64,000 nt of DNA from Zea mays (GCF_902167145.1 NC_050105.1:137439988-137503987), one strand, 5' to 3'; positions 24,301 through 36,306 are shown, numbered from the stretch's first letter. Notes: a model not told the origin generated them from the sequence alone. Made by a program: numbers and translations.

Positions 24301-24858
24301 GGACCCATCGGTCGGGCGGCCGTGTTGAGCTATGCGCGCAAGCCGGGCCGAGCCCACGAGCTAGCGCCAGGTTTTCATACGCGCGCGGATAGCAGACTAG
24401 CGCGAGGGCCCGCCCAGTTAGCGCCTGGACGCGCGGATCCATGGGGGAATGGGCCGAAGAAAAGGGATTTGGCCCAGTTGGAGGTTCCTCTTTTTCTTTT
24501 GTTTTTCTTTTATTGTTTTCTATTTTTAAATTCCCAATTCAATCAGAATTCAAGTTTCAATTTCAAATACATGTTCAGTCAAAACTTTGATACGAATACA
24601 TGAATATATTTTTATTAATCTATTCATTATTTTATTTATAAAAATGCTTTTTAATATGTCACTTGTATATTTTGAATTGTATTTATTATATATATATTTT
24701 TAAGTAATTTCTAATATATATATATATATATCATATGTTAACTTAGATATTTCAAGAAAGTGTTTATAAATATATTACCCATATAAAGATCTTTTTATAT
24801 ACCCTCATTTCATTTTTTGACTGGCTAGGGTTTTAGAAGTTAGATTCCAGGGTTTACA
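21307..24858 (-). mobile_element. 3' LTR of E (minus-strand Tekay-type non-autonomous element)
   Basis: The LTR is 3552 bp. On the minus strand it reads TGTAAACCC ... CCGGGTGTGACA. It matches the split copy 26034-26376 plus 50600-53811 almost throughout. A TATATATA box lies near 24016-24030 on the reverse strand, and a (TA)n run near 24717-24732. Long frames at 23471-24603 on both strands are repeated in the other LTR only because the LTR is duplicated. It shares with G and C the CCCGGGAAAACAGTG block and candidate leader exons (minus-strand 22532-22585, and from 21579 leftward). Confidence 0.9.
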
Positions 24859-26033
24859 AATCCTACCCCCTTAAGAGAAATCTCGACCTCGAGATTTGTG
24901 AGAAAAGGAACACAGAAGGATTGGCGAGCTATTAGTTTATATTTGGTTCAAAAATTCAGAGTCTCATTGTTTTAGTCAATAGTGGGTGATTAGGAGAGCA
25001 TATGTATCCAACTACTTATAAGAGATAGATAGGTTAGGGCAAGAATAGCCTAGGGTAAGAAAGTATACGGTGATAAAGGATTCCTTGTTGGGTGGTAATA
25101 CATCTGAAGATCGAGTTTGACTTCTCTCCTTTCTTGATGAGGTTGATCCTTTCTTCTCCGGTCTTGAGCTCATTGATTCGAGGTTAGTGTATATTTGGGG
25201 AAATATGGTTAGAATAGTTATGGGTGAGATGGACTACATGATGTAGGTCAAATGTTTGTTTGATGTTAGATGGGAATAGATCATATTCGTTAGAAGGTTA
25301 TGATATAAGCCAAGTGGTTGGGATAAGTATGCTTGCTAGAACAAGACAAGTCTCTACGAATAAGACATAATCTTTTGAGATTAGTTAGATCTAGTAGGAT
25401 AGGGTAGAGTCTTTTTCGAGATAAGATGGATCTATTAAGGTAAGAGAGCATCTTTTAATACAAGAGAGAATCTTTTAAAATAAAAGAGAATCTTTTTAAG
25501 ATAAAATGGATCTATTAATATAGGAGAGTATCTTTTAAGATAAGAGAATCTATTAAGATAGGAAAGAATCTTTCAAGATAAGATTGATCTATTAAAATAG
25601 ATACACTTTAATGGAGAGTAATCTAGGCTGTTTAGTTATCTTATGAATTCTATTTATGTCTATATGTATATGCAGATGTAATTGTGGACGTTACTCCACA
25701 ACTAATCACACTCAATCAAAGATCCAAATCAGACAAGTATCATAAGAACAAAACATTCAAATTCATAGATATCTATAAAAATAGTTTTATTTTTGTTCCT
25801 AAGAGTAGGTCTCCTATTCCAAAAAGTCACTTTAACCACATGATTTCAAAGTGTGAAATCCAAGTTTGTCTTTAGAAGTGAAAAGGTAAGAATAATCAGA
25901 GTAAAGCGGAAATAGATGAGAAAAGATTAAGAGAAGTTTAGAAAAGAATCAGAGTAGCAAAGGTAAGTAGATAATGGTTGTCCAGTTCTATCTAGGTTTC
26001 GTCCTACAGTCAACATTCCTCTGATACCACTTC
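24859..26033 (-). mobile_element. Interior of E: 1175 bp without gag or pol
   Basis: The left end carries a reverse polypurine tract (minus strand CTTAAGGGGGTAGGAT) directly beside the LTR. Its neighbour CTCGAGGTCGAGATTT is like CTCGAGGGCGAGATTC at the same place in G. The right end has a reverse primer-binding site, TGGTATCAG (26021-26029). Between them the sequence is AT-rich, with irregular repeats of AAGATAAGA-ATCTATTAA type (25390-25610), and shows no protein similarity. Primer site, purine tract and LTRs are kept, so the element could have moved only with proteins from another element. Confidence 0.85.
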
Positions 26034-26376
26034 TATCACACCCGGGTTTTAGGGGTCCAAAGCCCGGGCGCGAACATAATCACCAGGTGTGCTGGGACCA
26101 AGTCTCACACATATGATGAATCATGACACAGGATCGAATGTCACATCTATACTATATAATAGGAGTTCTGTATAAAATAAATAATTACATTATAAGGAGA
26201 CAACGGTCCAGCAAACCAAAGTTGACTGGGAGACGACGACCTAGACCTCTCACGAACACATCGCAGCATCCTCCACGCACCTCATCCTGTGGTACCTGTT
26301 CTTGACCTGTGGGGGGTGAGACAGCAAGAGTGAGCTCACATACGTTCATCGCTCAACAAGTTGTGGGGAATAATGT
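26034..26376 (-). mobile_element. 5' LTR of E, distal 343 bp (rest at 50600-53811)
   Basis: It starts TATCACACCC where the sibling LTR has TGTCACACCC, so one terminal dinucleotide is mutated. It matches 21307-21648 and is cut at AATGT by the Huck-type insertion H. Confidence 0.9.
26372..26376. repeat. Target-site duplication of H, left copy (AATGT)
   Basis: AATGT before 26377 recurs at 50595-50599 directly after the 3' LTR of H. Removing H and one AATGT restores the LTR of E. Confidence 0.92.
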
Positions 26377-27937
26377 TGTCGGGGACCATAATTAGGGGTA
26401 CCCTCAAGGCTCCTAATTCTCAGCTGGTAACCCCCATCAGCATAAAGCTGCAAAGGCCTGATGGGTGCGATTAAGTCAGGGATCGGTCCATTCGAGGGAC
26501 TCGATCACGCCTCGCCCGAGCCTAACCTCGGACAAGGGCAGCCGACCCCGGAGGATCTCCGTCTCGCCCGAGGCCCCCCTCCAGCGACGAACATATTTCC
26601 GGCTCGCCCGAGGCCCTGTCTTCGCCAAGAAGCAACCCTGACCAAATCGCCGCGCCGACCGACCAAATCGCAGGAGCATTCAATGCAAAGGTGGCCTGAC
26701 ACCTTTATCCTGACGCGCGCCCTTCAGTCGACAGAGCCGAAGTGACCGCCGTCACTTCGCCGCTCCACTGACCGGCCTGACAGAAAGACAGCGCCGCCTG
26801 CGCCGCTCCGACTGCGGTGCCACTTGACAGAGTGAGGCTGACAGGCAGTCAGGCCCGGCAGCAGGCACCATAGGAAGCTCCGCTTCGCTCGACCCAGGGC
26901 TCGGACTCGGGCTCAGCCCCTGAAGACGGTGAACTCCGCTCCGTCCGACCCAGGGCTTGGACTCGGGCTAAGCCCCGGAAGACGGCGAACTCCGCTCCGC
27001 CCGACCCAGGGCTCGGACTCGGGCTAAGCCCCGGAAGACGGCGAACTCCGCTCCGCCCGACCCAGGGTTCGGACCCGGGCTCAGCCCCAGAAGAGGACGA
27101 ACTCCGCTTCGCCCGACCCCAGGGCTCGGACTCAGCCCTGGCCTCAGCCGACGGTCTCTGCCTCGTCCGACCCAGGGGCTCGGACTCGACCACGGCCACG
27201 GAAGACAGGCTCGACCTCGACCTCGGAGGAGCCTCCACATCGCCCAACCTAGGGCGCGGACCGACCACGTCGACAGGAGGCGCCATCATTACCCTACCCC
27301 AAGCTGGCTCAGGCTATGGGGAACAAGACCGGCATCCCATCTGGCTCGCTCCGCCAGATAGGCAATGATGGCACCCCGCACGCTCCCTGACGACGGCAGC
27401 TCTCCGCCCCCTTACGGAAGCAAGAGGACGTCAGCAAGGACTCGACAGCCCCAACAGCTGTCCTTCTGCCAGGCTCCAGCGCTCCTCCGACGGCCACGAC
27501 ATCACACGAACCGGGTGCCAAAACCTCTCCGGCTGCCACGACGGCATGTACTTAGGGCGCTAGCTCTCCTCCGCTAGACACGTAGCACTCTGCTACACCC
27601 CCATTGTACACCTGGATCCTCTCCTTACGCCTATAAAAGGAAGGACTAGGGCCCTCTTACAGAGGGTTGGCCGCGCGGGGACGAGGACGAGACAGGCGCT
27701 CGCGTGAGGCCGCTCGCTCCCTCACCCGCGTGGACGCTTGTAACCCCCTACTGCAAGCGCACCCGACCTGGGCGCGGGACGAACACGAAGGCCGCGAGAT
27801 TTCCACCTCTCTCACGCCCGTCTCCGGCTGCCTTTCCTTCCCCCTTCGCGCTCGGCCTCGCGCCGACCCATCTGGGCTGGGGCACGCGGTGACATTCACT
27901 CGTCGGCCCAGGGACCCCCGGTCTCGAAACGCCGACA
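26377..27937 (+). mobile_element. 5' LTR of Huck-type Ty3/Gypsy element H
   Basis: The LTR is 1561 bp, from TGTCGGGGACC to GCCGACA, and matches 49092-50594. It is very GC-rich with CTCGCCCGAGGC-type motifs. TATAAAA is at 27632-27638. A 56-bp tandem repeat lies at 26874-27110. I recognise the LTR as Huck-like (Tat lineage, maize). Frames on the minus strand here are repeat shadows. Confidence 0.9.
26874..27110 (+). repeat. 56-bp tandem repeats inside the H 5' LTR
   Basis: About four diverged units of GAACTCCGCTCCG...GGAAGACGGC. The sibling LTR (49584-49765) has one unit fewer, which explains most of the 58-bp length difference between the LTRs. Confidence 0.8.
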
Positions 27938-27939
27938 GT

Positions 27940-27957
27940 TGGCGCGCCAGGTAGGGG
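27940..27957 (+). promoter_or_regulatory. Primer-binding site of H
   Basis: TGGCGCGCCAGGTAGGGG begins two bases after the LTR. It is not the initiator-Met type used by the other elements here. I do not assign the tRNA. Confidence 0.7.
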
Positions 27958-28118
27958 CCTGCTGCGTGTTGACGAACAACTTCCCGTCAAGCTCCAGATG
28001 GGCAGTCTCCAGCAACCTTTCCAGCCCAGGACGGTGCTCCGTTTCGGGAGTCTCGAGTTCATGTCCCTCGACGGCAGCTACGACATGATACTCCTTCCGC
28101 CGCCGTGCGACAGCTACA

Positions 28119-30446
28119 ATGGCGGCTGACAGCCCGCCCGCCAGCGGCGGAATCGACGACGTCTTCCCCGCGTGGTGGAAGAACAACATTCGAGCTCATC
28201 CCGTCCTCTCCCCCGCCGACAAAGGAGGAGGCGGGGCAATCAAGGCCAAGCAGGAGGCAGCGCCTCGTCCGCTGTCGAGCGAGTCGACGGCGCCAGCGCC
28301 CCAACGGGGGGCGCGTCGGGCATCGACCTCGCGTTTGAGACGAAGACGAGCGCCGTCTCCCCGCAACACGCCGATTCCGAGCAAACGGACGACGCCAGCA
28401 CGCTCGCGAAAGGCTTGCTGGACGTCACCCTCGTACCTGAGACGACGGTGCAGTCAGTCCCCGACGTGACTTCATCACCGCCCGTCGACCAAGAGGTACC
28501 GACCGATTCCCATCTCACGCCTATCGGATTCAGCCTCGACCCGCCAAGCGGCTTCGCTTTGGCGGACGCTCTCGTAGAGGCGAGTCCAAACCCTTTGGGG
28601 TTTCGTGTGCGGTCACCCTGGGACCGGCTGACGGACGTCTCGACCTACGGGCCCTCGGGGTCCGAGGAAGATGACGAGCCCGACTTCTGTTGGGATTTCT
28701 CTGGACTTGGCGACCCCAGTGCCATGCGGGACTTCATGACCGCATGCGACTACTGCCTTTCCGACTGTTCCGACGGTAGCCGCAGCCTCGGCGACGAGGA
28801 CTGCGGCCCAAGCCGCGAATGTTTCCACGTCGATCTAGGGGGTCCCTCCGAAGGCAACCATCTCGGCATGTCGGAGGACGGTGATCTCCCTAGGCCGGTG
28901 CCTCGCGTTGACATCCCACGGGAGCTAGCTGTGGTCCCCGTTCAGGCGGGGGGCCATGACCCATAGCTCGAGAAAATCCGCGGGGTGCAGACCAGGCTCG
29001 ACGAGGGAGCAGGAGCGCTTGAGCCGATCCGCCGGGACATCGGGAAGGAATGGGCGGGCCAACCTCCGGCCGGGGAAATGCGTCATCTACCCCAGGGCTT
29101 CCAGCACCGCATCGTTGATGATGTCAGGATGAGGCCACCACCCGCTTCCAGTCGGGTCGGCCAGAACCTGGCTGCAGCAGCCATGCTTCTCTGTGCGATG
29201 CCAGAGCCATCAACCACCGAGGGGCGGCGAATCCAGGGAGAGCTCAAGAATCTCCTGGAAGGCGCCGCGGTCCGACGGGCCGAGGCAGGGGTACCCCTCG
29301 GAACATCATGCCGCGACTTCCCGATTCATGCAGGAAGCCTCGGTCCACACCGGGCGCACGCGCAACACAGCGCCTGCGGCCCCGGGTCGCCTCGGCAACG
29401 AGCACCTTTACCGCGACCGTCGGGCCCACCTCGACGAGAGGGTGCGCCGAGGCTACCACCCCAGCCGCGGAGGACGCTACGACAGCGGGGAGGATCGGAG
29501 TCCCTCGCCCGAACCACCCGGTCCGTAGGCCTTCAGCCGGGCCATACGACGGGCGCCGTTCCCGACCCGGTTCCGACCCCCGACTACTATCACAAAGTAC
29601 TCGGGGGAGACGAGACCAGAGCTGTGGCTTGCGGACTACCGGCTGGCCTGCCAGCTGGGTGGAACGGACGATGACAACCTCATCATCCGCAACCTCCCCC
29701 TGTTCCTCTCCGACACCGCTCGCGCCTGGTTGGAGCACCTGCCTCCGGGGCAGATCTCCAACTGGGACGACCTGGTCCAAGCCTTCGCCGACAATTTCCA
29801 GGGCACGTACGTGCGCCCTGGGAATTCCTGGGACCTCCGAAGTTGCCGACAGCAGCCGGGAGAGTCTCTCCGGGACTACATCCGGCGATTCTCAAAGCAG
29901 CGCACCGAGCTACCCAACATCACCGACTCGGATGTCATCGGCGCGTTCCTCACTGGCACCACCTGCCGCGACCTGGTGAGCAAGCTAGGTCGCAAGACCC
30001 CCACCAGGGCGAGCGAGCTGATGGACATCGCCACCAAGTTCGCCTCTGGCCAGGAGGCGGTCGAGGCTATCTTCCGAAAGGACAAGCAGCCCCAGGGCCG
30101 CCCACCGGAAGATGCCCCCGAGGCGTCAACTCAGCGCGGCGCCAAGAAGAAGGGCAAGAAGAAGTCGCAAGCGAAACGCGACGCCGCCGACGCGGACCTT
30201 GTCGCCGCCGCCGAGTACAAGAACCCTCGGAAACCCCCCGGAGGTGCCAACCTCTTCGACAAGATGCTCAAGGAGTCGTGCCCCTATCACCAGGGGCCCG
30301 TCAAGCACACCCTGGAGGAGTGCGCCATGCTTCGGCGTCACTTCCACAGGGCCGGGCCACCCGCGGAGGGTGCAGGGCTCGCGACGACGACAAGAAGGAA
30401 GATCACCAGGCAGGAGAGTTCCCCGAGGTCCGCGACTGATTCATGA
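28119..30446 (+). pseudogene. gag: H gag, broken
   Basis: The ATG at 28119 opens the frame (M-A-A-D-S-P-P). It must shift near 28290, hits a TAG at 28964, shifts again near 29230 and hits a second TAG at 29526. From 29529 to 30446 the frame is open and holds the retrotrans_gag core (R-A-W-L-E-H-L-P and S-L-R-D-Y-I-R-R-F), a Lys-rich tail and a C-P-Y-H...H-T-L-E-E-C knuckle-like segment. Acidic and Pro-rich sequence in the first half fits Tat-lineage Gag. Four lesions make it non-functional. Confidence 0.8.
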
Positions 30447-33331
30447 TCTACGGTGGGCAAGCGGCGAACGCCTCGGCTCGGCACCGCAAGCAAGAGCGTC
30501 GGGAGGTCTGTTCGGTGAAGGTGGAGGCGCCAGTCTACCTAGACTAGTCCAACAAGCCCATCACCTTCGACCAAGCCGACCACCCCGACCACGTGCCGAG
30601 CCCGGGAAAATACCCGCTCGTTGTCGACCCCGTCATCGGCGACGTCAGGCTCACCAAGGTCCTCATGGACGGAGGCAGCAGCCTCAACATCATCTACGCC
30701 GAGACCCTCGGGCTCCTGCGTGTCGATCTGTCCTCGGTCTGGGCAGGCACTGCGCCTTTCCATGGGATCATCCCCGGGAAGCGCGTCCAGCCCCACGGAC
30801 AACTCGACCTTCCCGTCTGCTTCGGAACACCCTCCAACTTCCGAAGGGAGACCCTGACGTTCGAGGTGGTCGGGTTCCGAGGAACCTACCACGCGGTACT
30901 GGGGAGGCCATGCTACACGAAGTTCATGGCCGTCCCCAACTACACCTACCTCAAGCTCAAGATGTTGGGCCCTAACGGGGTCATCACCGACGGCCCCACG
31001 TACAAACACGCATTCGAATGCGACATGGAGTGCGTGGAGTACGTCGAGGCCCTCGCCGAGTCCGAGGCCCTCATCGCCGACCTGGAGAGCCTCTCTAAGG
31101 AGGTGCCAGACGTGAAGCGTCATGCCGAAAACTTCGAGCCAGCGGAGACGGTTAAGTCCGTCCCCCTCGACCCCAGCAGCAACGCCTCCAAGCAAGTCCG
31201 GATCGGCTCCGAGCTCGATCCCAAATAGGAAGCAGTGTTCGTCGACTTTCTCCGCGCGAACGCCGACGTCTTCGCGTGGAGTCCCTCGGACATGCCCGAC
31301 ATACCGAGGGATGTCGTCGAGCACTCGCTGGACATCCGAGCCGGAGCCCGACCCATCAAGCAGCCTCTGCGCCGATTCGACGAAGAAAAGCGCAGGGCCA
31401 TAGGCGAGGAGATCCACAAGCTAATGGCGGCAGGGTTCATCAAAGAGGTATTCCATCCCGAATGGCTTGCCAACCCTGTGCTTGTGAGAAAGAAAGGAGG
31501 GAAATGGCGGATGTGTGTAGACTACACTGGTCTAAACAAAGCATGTCCGAAGGTTCCCTACCCTCTGCCTCGGATCGATCAAATCGTGGATTCCACTGCT
31601 GGGTGCGAAACCCTGTCTTTCCTCGATGCCTACTCAGGGTATCACCAAATCAGGATGAAAGAGTCCGACCAGCTCGCGACTTCTTTCATCACACCCTTCG
31701 GCATGTACTGCTATGTCACCATGCCGTTCGGCTTGAGGAATGCGGGTGCGACGTACCAGCGGTGCATGAACCATGTGTTCGGCGAACACATTGGCCGGAC
31801 GGTCGAGGCTTACGTCGATGACATCGTAGTCAAGACGAGGAAAGTCCCCAGAAGCCTTCTCCCGAAACCTGCATCAACCCTCCGTCAAGATCGACGACAC
31901 GCCCGAGCCCGAGGCACCCTCAGCCCAGCCCGAGGTACCCTCGGCTCAGTCCGAGGCACCCTCGGCTCGGCCCGAGGCACCCTCAGCTCGGCTCGAGGCA
32001 TCCTCGGTTCAGCGCGAGGTACCCTCAGCCCCCGAGGGTGAGGCACTACGCGTCGAGGAGGAGCGAAGCGGGGTCACGCCTAATCAAAACTGGCAGACCA
32101 CGTACCTGCAATATCTCCACCGAGGAGAGCTGCCCCTCGACCGAGCCGAAGCTCGGCGGTTGGCGCGACGCGCCAAGTCGTTCGTCTTGCTGGGAGATGG
32201 GAAGGAGCTCTACCACTGCAGCCCCTCAGGCATCCTCCAGCGATGCATCTCCATCACCGAAGGTCAGGAACTCCTCCGAGAGATACACTCGGGGGCTTGC
32301 GGCCATCACGCAGCACCTCGAGCCCTTGTCGGAAATGCTTTCCGACAAGGTTTCTACTGGCCGACGGTGGTGGCCGACGCCACTAGAATTGTCCGCACCT
32401 GCGAAGGGTGTCAGTTCTACGCAAGGCAAACCCACCTGCCTGCTTAGGCTCTGCAGACCATACCCATCACCTGTCCTTTTGCTGTGTGGGGTCTGGACCT
32501 CGTCGGCCCCTTGCAGAAGGCACCCGGGGGCTACACGCACCTGATGGTCGCCATCGACAGATTCTCCAAGTGGATCGAGGTCCGACCCCTAAACAGCATC
32601 AGGTCTGAATAGGCGGTGGTGTTCTTCACCAACATCATCCATCGTTTCGGGGTCCCGAACTCCATCATTACCGACAACGGCACCCAGTTCACCGGCATAA
32701 AGTTCCTGGACTTCTGCGAGGATCACCACATCCGGGTGGACTGGGCCGCCGTGGCTCACCCCATGATGAATGGGCAAGTAGAGCGTGCCAACGACATGAT
32801 TCTACAAGGACTCAAGCCTCGGATCTACAACGACCTCAACAAGTTCGGCAAGCGATGGATGAAGGAACTCCCCTCGGTGGTATGGAGCCTGAGGACAACA
32901 CCGAGCCGAGCCACGGGCTTCACGCTGTTCTTTCTAGTCTATGGGGCCGAGGCCATCTTGCCCACAGACTTAGAATACGGTTCCCCGAGGACGAAGGCCT
33001 ACGCCGACCAAAGCAACCAAGCTAATCGAGAAGACTCGCTGGACCAGCTGGAAGAGGCTCGGGACAAGGCCTTACTACACTCAGCGCGGTACCAGCAGTC
33101 CCTGCGACGCTACCACGCCCGAGGGGTCCGGTCCTGAGACCTCCAGGCGGGCGACCTGGTGCTTCGGCTGCGACAAGACGCCCGAGGGCGACACAAGCTC
33201 ACCCACCCTGGGAGGGGCCGTTCGTCATCGCCAAAGTTCTGAAGCCCGGAACGTACAAGCTGGCCAACAGTCAAGGCGAGGTCTACAGCAACGCTTGGAA
33301 CATCCAACAGCTACGTCGCTTCTACCCTTAA
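30447..33331 (+). pseudogene. pol: H pol with RT/RNaseH deletion and several stops
   Basis: The protease has M-D-G-G-S-S (near 30666). A TAG at 31226 precedes the reverse transcriptase, which has F-L-D-A-Y-S-G-Y-H-Q-I and Y-V-D-D at 31811-31822. Just after V-K-T-R-K (31843) the match ends. The next coherent sequence is a Pro/Glu/Ala/Ser-rich linker with 24-bp repeats (about 31890-32040), then integrase. The thumb of RT, the connection and RNase H are therefore missing. Integrase keeps the catalytic triad (D at 32496, D at 32673, E at 32781; the last two 36 codons apart). It has TAG at 32445 and 32610, TGA at 33135 and a frameshift near 33190. The frame ends at the TAA at 33329. Confidence 0.85.
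31890..32040 (+). repeat. Short tandem repeat encoding an E-A-P-S-A-R-P-like linker
   Basis: About six 24-bp units of the type CCCGAGGCACCCTCAGCTCG. In the pol frame they read E-[AV]-P-S-A-[QR]-x. It lies just right of the deleted RT/RNaseH segment. Confidence 0.7.
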
Positions 33332-34648
33332 GATGCTTTCAAGTTGTTCATATACCTCGCTCCCACGCAAAGTTTAGTCATCAAGGAAGGGTCAGCCTTG
33401 CCTCAGCAAAGCCCGACACTCCCTCGGGGGCTAAAAGGGGGGAACCCCCTCTGCGTCGAAATTTTCCTCGAAAAAAGATCTTTTCTGCCAGAGTATCTTT
33501 CGTGCTTTTCGACTACTTCGAAAGTGGATCCTGAAAACGACGGAGTACACGTAAGCAGCCAAGGCTGACCGAGCCGAGGGACTCCTACGCCTCCGGGATA
33601 CGGATACCTCACTCATCACCTTCTGCGATAAGTAACTCACGCTCGGATAAGTGATTCCGCGGACCGAACAAGTCTTCACGTTCGAAAGCTCCTCTGCCGA
33701 AGCGGTTCTTCGGGCCTTCTTGACTGCGTCGGTGACAGAACCCCATGGACAGGCAAGAGCGCGCGTAAGCGACAAGGCCGACGAGCCGAGGGATTCCTAC
33801 GCCTCCGGGATACGGATACCTCACTCATCACCTTCCGTGAAAAGCAACTCTCGCTCGCACAGACAATTCTGTTACCGACGAAAAAGTCCAGATACTCGAA
33901 ATAAGAGGAAAAGAAACGCAGCTTTACAACACAGCGAGGGTGTGTTTGGGCCTCGGCGGCCGCAGAAAACACACGCTACAAGATAATCCGATCCTGCAGG
34001 CTCGGATCTTGACGGCTGAAGGGAGCAGCAGCACCCTCGGCGTCGGCAACACCTTCGGCGAGGTCCTACCTAGCCTCGGACGGCGACGCGGTCTGAGGAT
34101 CTCCACTCTGAAGGACAACGTCATCACCACGCCCGGGCCATCGCCGCCAGGGTCTTCTCCGAGAATCCGGCTCGAGCATGCGGCTCGGCTGTTCACCCGA
34201 GGCCTCGGCCAGCTGTCCCCCGAGGACATCAGCCCGACCCGAGGCCTCGGCAGATCAACTCTGGCGGCGGTCCCGCTAACGGACAACCCGGCCAGGCTCC
34301 GGCCGACCAAGTCTTCTTTTCGAGCCAACTCTGCCTCTGTCCGTGCTGACACCGCTACCCCTGGCCTCGGCTCATCGAAGAGCGGCCGAGGGGTTCCTTT
34401 AACTAAGCTAGAGAAGCCTCGGACAGCAAGGCCGACCGAGCCGAGGGACTCCTACGCCTCCGGGATACGGATACCTCACTCGTCACCTTTGCACGGGGCG
34501 ACTCACGTTTGGTGAAGCGGTTCAGACAACCAACAGGCGAGTCTTAGTGCTCGAAAATGAGGAAAAAACACGGCTCCGTGCCAAAATTACATACATGTTC
34601 AGGCCTCGACAGCCACAGTGAACAAAAACACTGGCATTCAAAGTGCCA

Positions 34649-35431
34649 TTACAAACGGAACTCCGGTTCCACCTCCGCAGGTACGAACAACCCCACTCGA
34701 GAGGGGGGGCTGCGGAGCAACAGAAGACCGACGAACGGCGCGCCGTCACCCGCTCCAGCAGCGGCGACGACGACGACTTCTGCTCCGGGGGGCCAAACAG
34801 CGGCAGCGACGACCTCAGGGCGGATGCTGCTGCCAGGAGGCCCCCGCCCATGCCCAAACTCGTGAGGCAAGGATGGGCAGAAGGCCGTAGAGTTGGAGGT
34901 CGGTCCGTAGGCGGCCCCGGCTATCTCGTCGGCGGAAGAACCTCTTCCAGCTGCCGTGGCGGGAGCCGGCGCCGAGAGCGGCTCCGAAGCCACTCGGGTC
35001 CGAGAGCCAGGCACACGGCAGCTGCCAGCGCCACGGACGGCAACCGCCCTTCCCCCGATCACTGAGGGAAGGAGCGGGCCACCGCCCACGCAGGGGCCGA
35101 CCCCAACTCGGCACACTCCCCTCCCCAGCCCTGGTGATGAAAATCCTTGAGGCTGAGGGAGGGGCAGAGGCCGCAACCCGGCTTGCTTTCCCCCGCCATC
35201 GAACTGGAGGTCACCATCTTGGGTGACCGCCGGCGGAGGGGTGCAACCGGTTTGCGTGATAAAAATCCTTGAAGCCGAACGATGGCTGAAAGGTACCAAC
35301 TCCCATGGAGTTGCGTTCCTCCAACGACAAGGCGGAAAGACTGCGGGTATCCCCCATCCGGGGGCTTGGAAGATGGAAAGACACGATGCATAAGGGAGCG
35401 CGAAGACATGGTCGCCTTTCAAGGGGGTCAC
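34649..35431 (-). CDS. Antisense open frame in the H 3' region (possible additional ORF)
   Basis: It is a 260-codon minus-strand frame between pol and the 3' LTR. It is rich in Gly, Pro and Arg, with no domain I recognise. Tat-lineage elements are known to carry additional ORFs in this region, some antisense. GC-rich DNA gives long chance frames, however, and there are several overlapping frames here. The first codons are ATG-initiated (M-T-P-L-K-G-D-H). I see no TATA box or splice evidence. Confidence 0.3.
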   Translation of the reverse strand: MTPLKGDHVFALPYASCLSIFQAPGWGIPAVFPPCRWRNATPWELVPFSHRSASRIFITQTGCTPPPAVTQDGDLQFDGGGKQAGLRPLPLPQPQGFSSPGLGRGVCRVGVGPCVGGGPLLPSVIGGRAVAVRGAGSCRVPGSRTRVASEPLSAPAPATAAGRGSSADEIAGAAYGPTSNSTAFCPSLPHEFGHGRGPPGSSIRPEVVAAAVWPPGAEVVVVAAAGAGDGAPFVGLLLLRSPPSRVGLFVPAEVEPEFRL

Positions 35432-36301
35432 CTCCTTTTAAAGGCGACTCTCCCTGCTTGCGTCCCCAGCCGTCGTGGGCTGAGTCTTCTCCAACACGCT
35501 CTAAGGTCCTCCCCCTACGGCGCGGGGGCTGGGTCCCACACGTCATGCAAGCCGACCCAGAGCAGAAGGAGCCAAACCGCCGCGCGCGGTGCATGCAACC
35601 GCCCAGCGGTTACAAGTGGCCCTCCACTTTTGCCCAGACCAGCGGGCGAAAGGGTGGGTAGCCATGCAGGCGGCATGCAACCGCGCCAAGTGGGCGCACT
35701 TCTCCGACTTCCAACACGCCCAGCATGGAGGCCCAGGCCCACGCGTCATGCAACCGGCGCGCCGGATGCTGCGTGCGAGCAACTGCACCGCCACCCGCGC
35801 CACTGCCACGCCTCCTCGACTGCGGAACCAGTACCGCGACTCGAGGCAACCCTACGCATGACCCAGCAGCGCCAGCCTGGCGCGACGGTCAACGCGGCCA
35901 AAAATGGGCCGGCAGTAATGGCGGTGGCAGGCGGGCAGGAGCAGCGGTCACGTCGTCAGCCAGGCCTACGTCCCATCCGGGGGCAGCGAGAGAACCCTCT
36001 CTCACGGTGTAAAGACGACGCGCCCGTGTTCCGTTCCTCAAACGGCTCGCGCACGCGCAACGGACGCCCCGCGAACCGCACGCCCCGTCGCATTAACTCC
36101 GCGGCGGGAAAGGCGGCGCCTCTGGCAGGGGAAGCGAGCGGCGCTTCGCCTTCGCCATAATGACCGCGTCAAAAAGGTACGCCACGTCATTCGATTTCAA
36201 ATCCTTTTCCTTTTTTCCTCTTTCTCTCTCTTACAACAGGGACCGGGAAAGGGGGATACCCCGAAAAGGATCCTTCTCCGTGAAGGAACCAGGCTCCGAG
36301 C

Positions 36302-36306
36302 CTCCC
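36302..36306. repeat. Target-site duplication of G, left copy (CTCCC)
   Basis: CTCCC before TGTAACGCCCC recurs at 48149-48153 directly after the 3' LTR of G. Confidence 0.93.

Larger units (their letters stand above)
33332..36306 (+). mobile_element. H 3' non-coding region, left part (continues at 48154)
   Basis: Long GC-rich region typical of Tat-lineage elements. A module of about 55 bp (GGGACTCCTACGCCTCCGGG then ATACGGATACCTCACTC) occurs three times, near 33575, 33790 and 34444. A minus-strand open frame lies at 34649-35431. The end at 36302-36306 (CTCCC) is the target site of G. Confidence 0.8.

Noticed and set aside
23471..24603. Several overlapping open frames of 120-190 codons, repeated at 52408-53552
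   Set aside because: They overlap on both strands, lack domains, and are repeated only because they lie in the two LTRs of E.
26849..27289. Minus-strand 146-codon frame with repeated G-S-E-P-W-G-R-like units
   Set aside because: It is the translation of the 56-bp tandem repeat of the Huck LTR, which adds and loses units of a length that is not a multiple of three.
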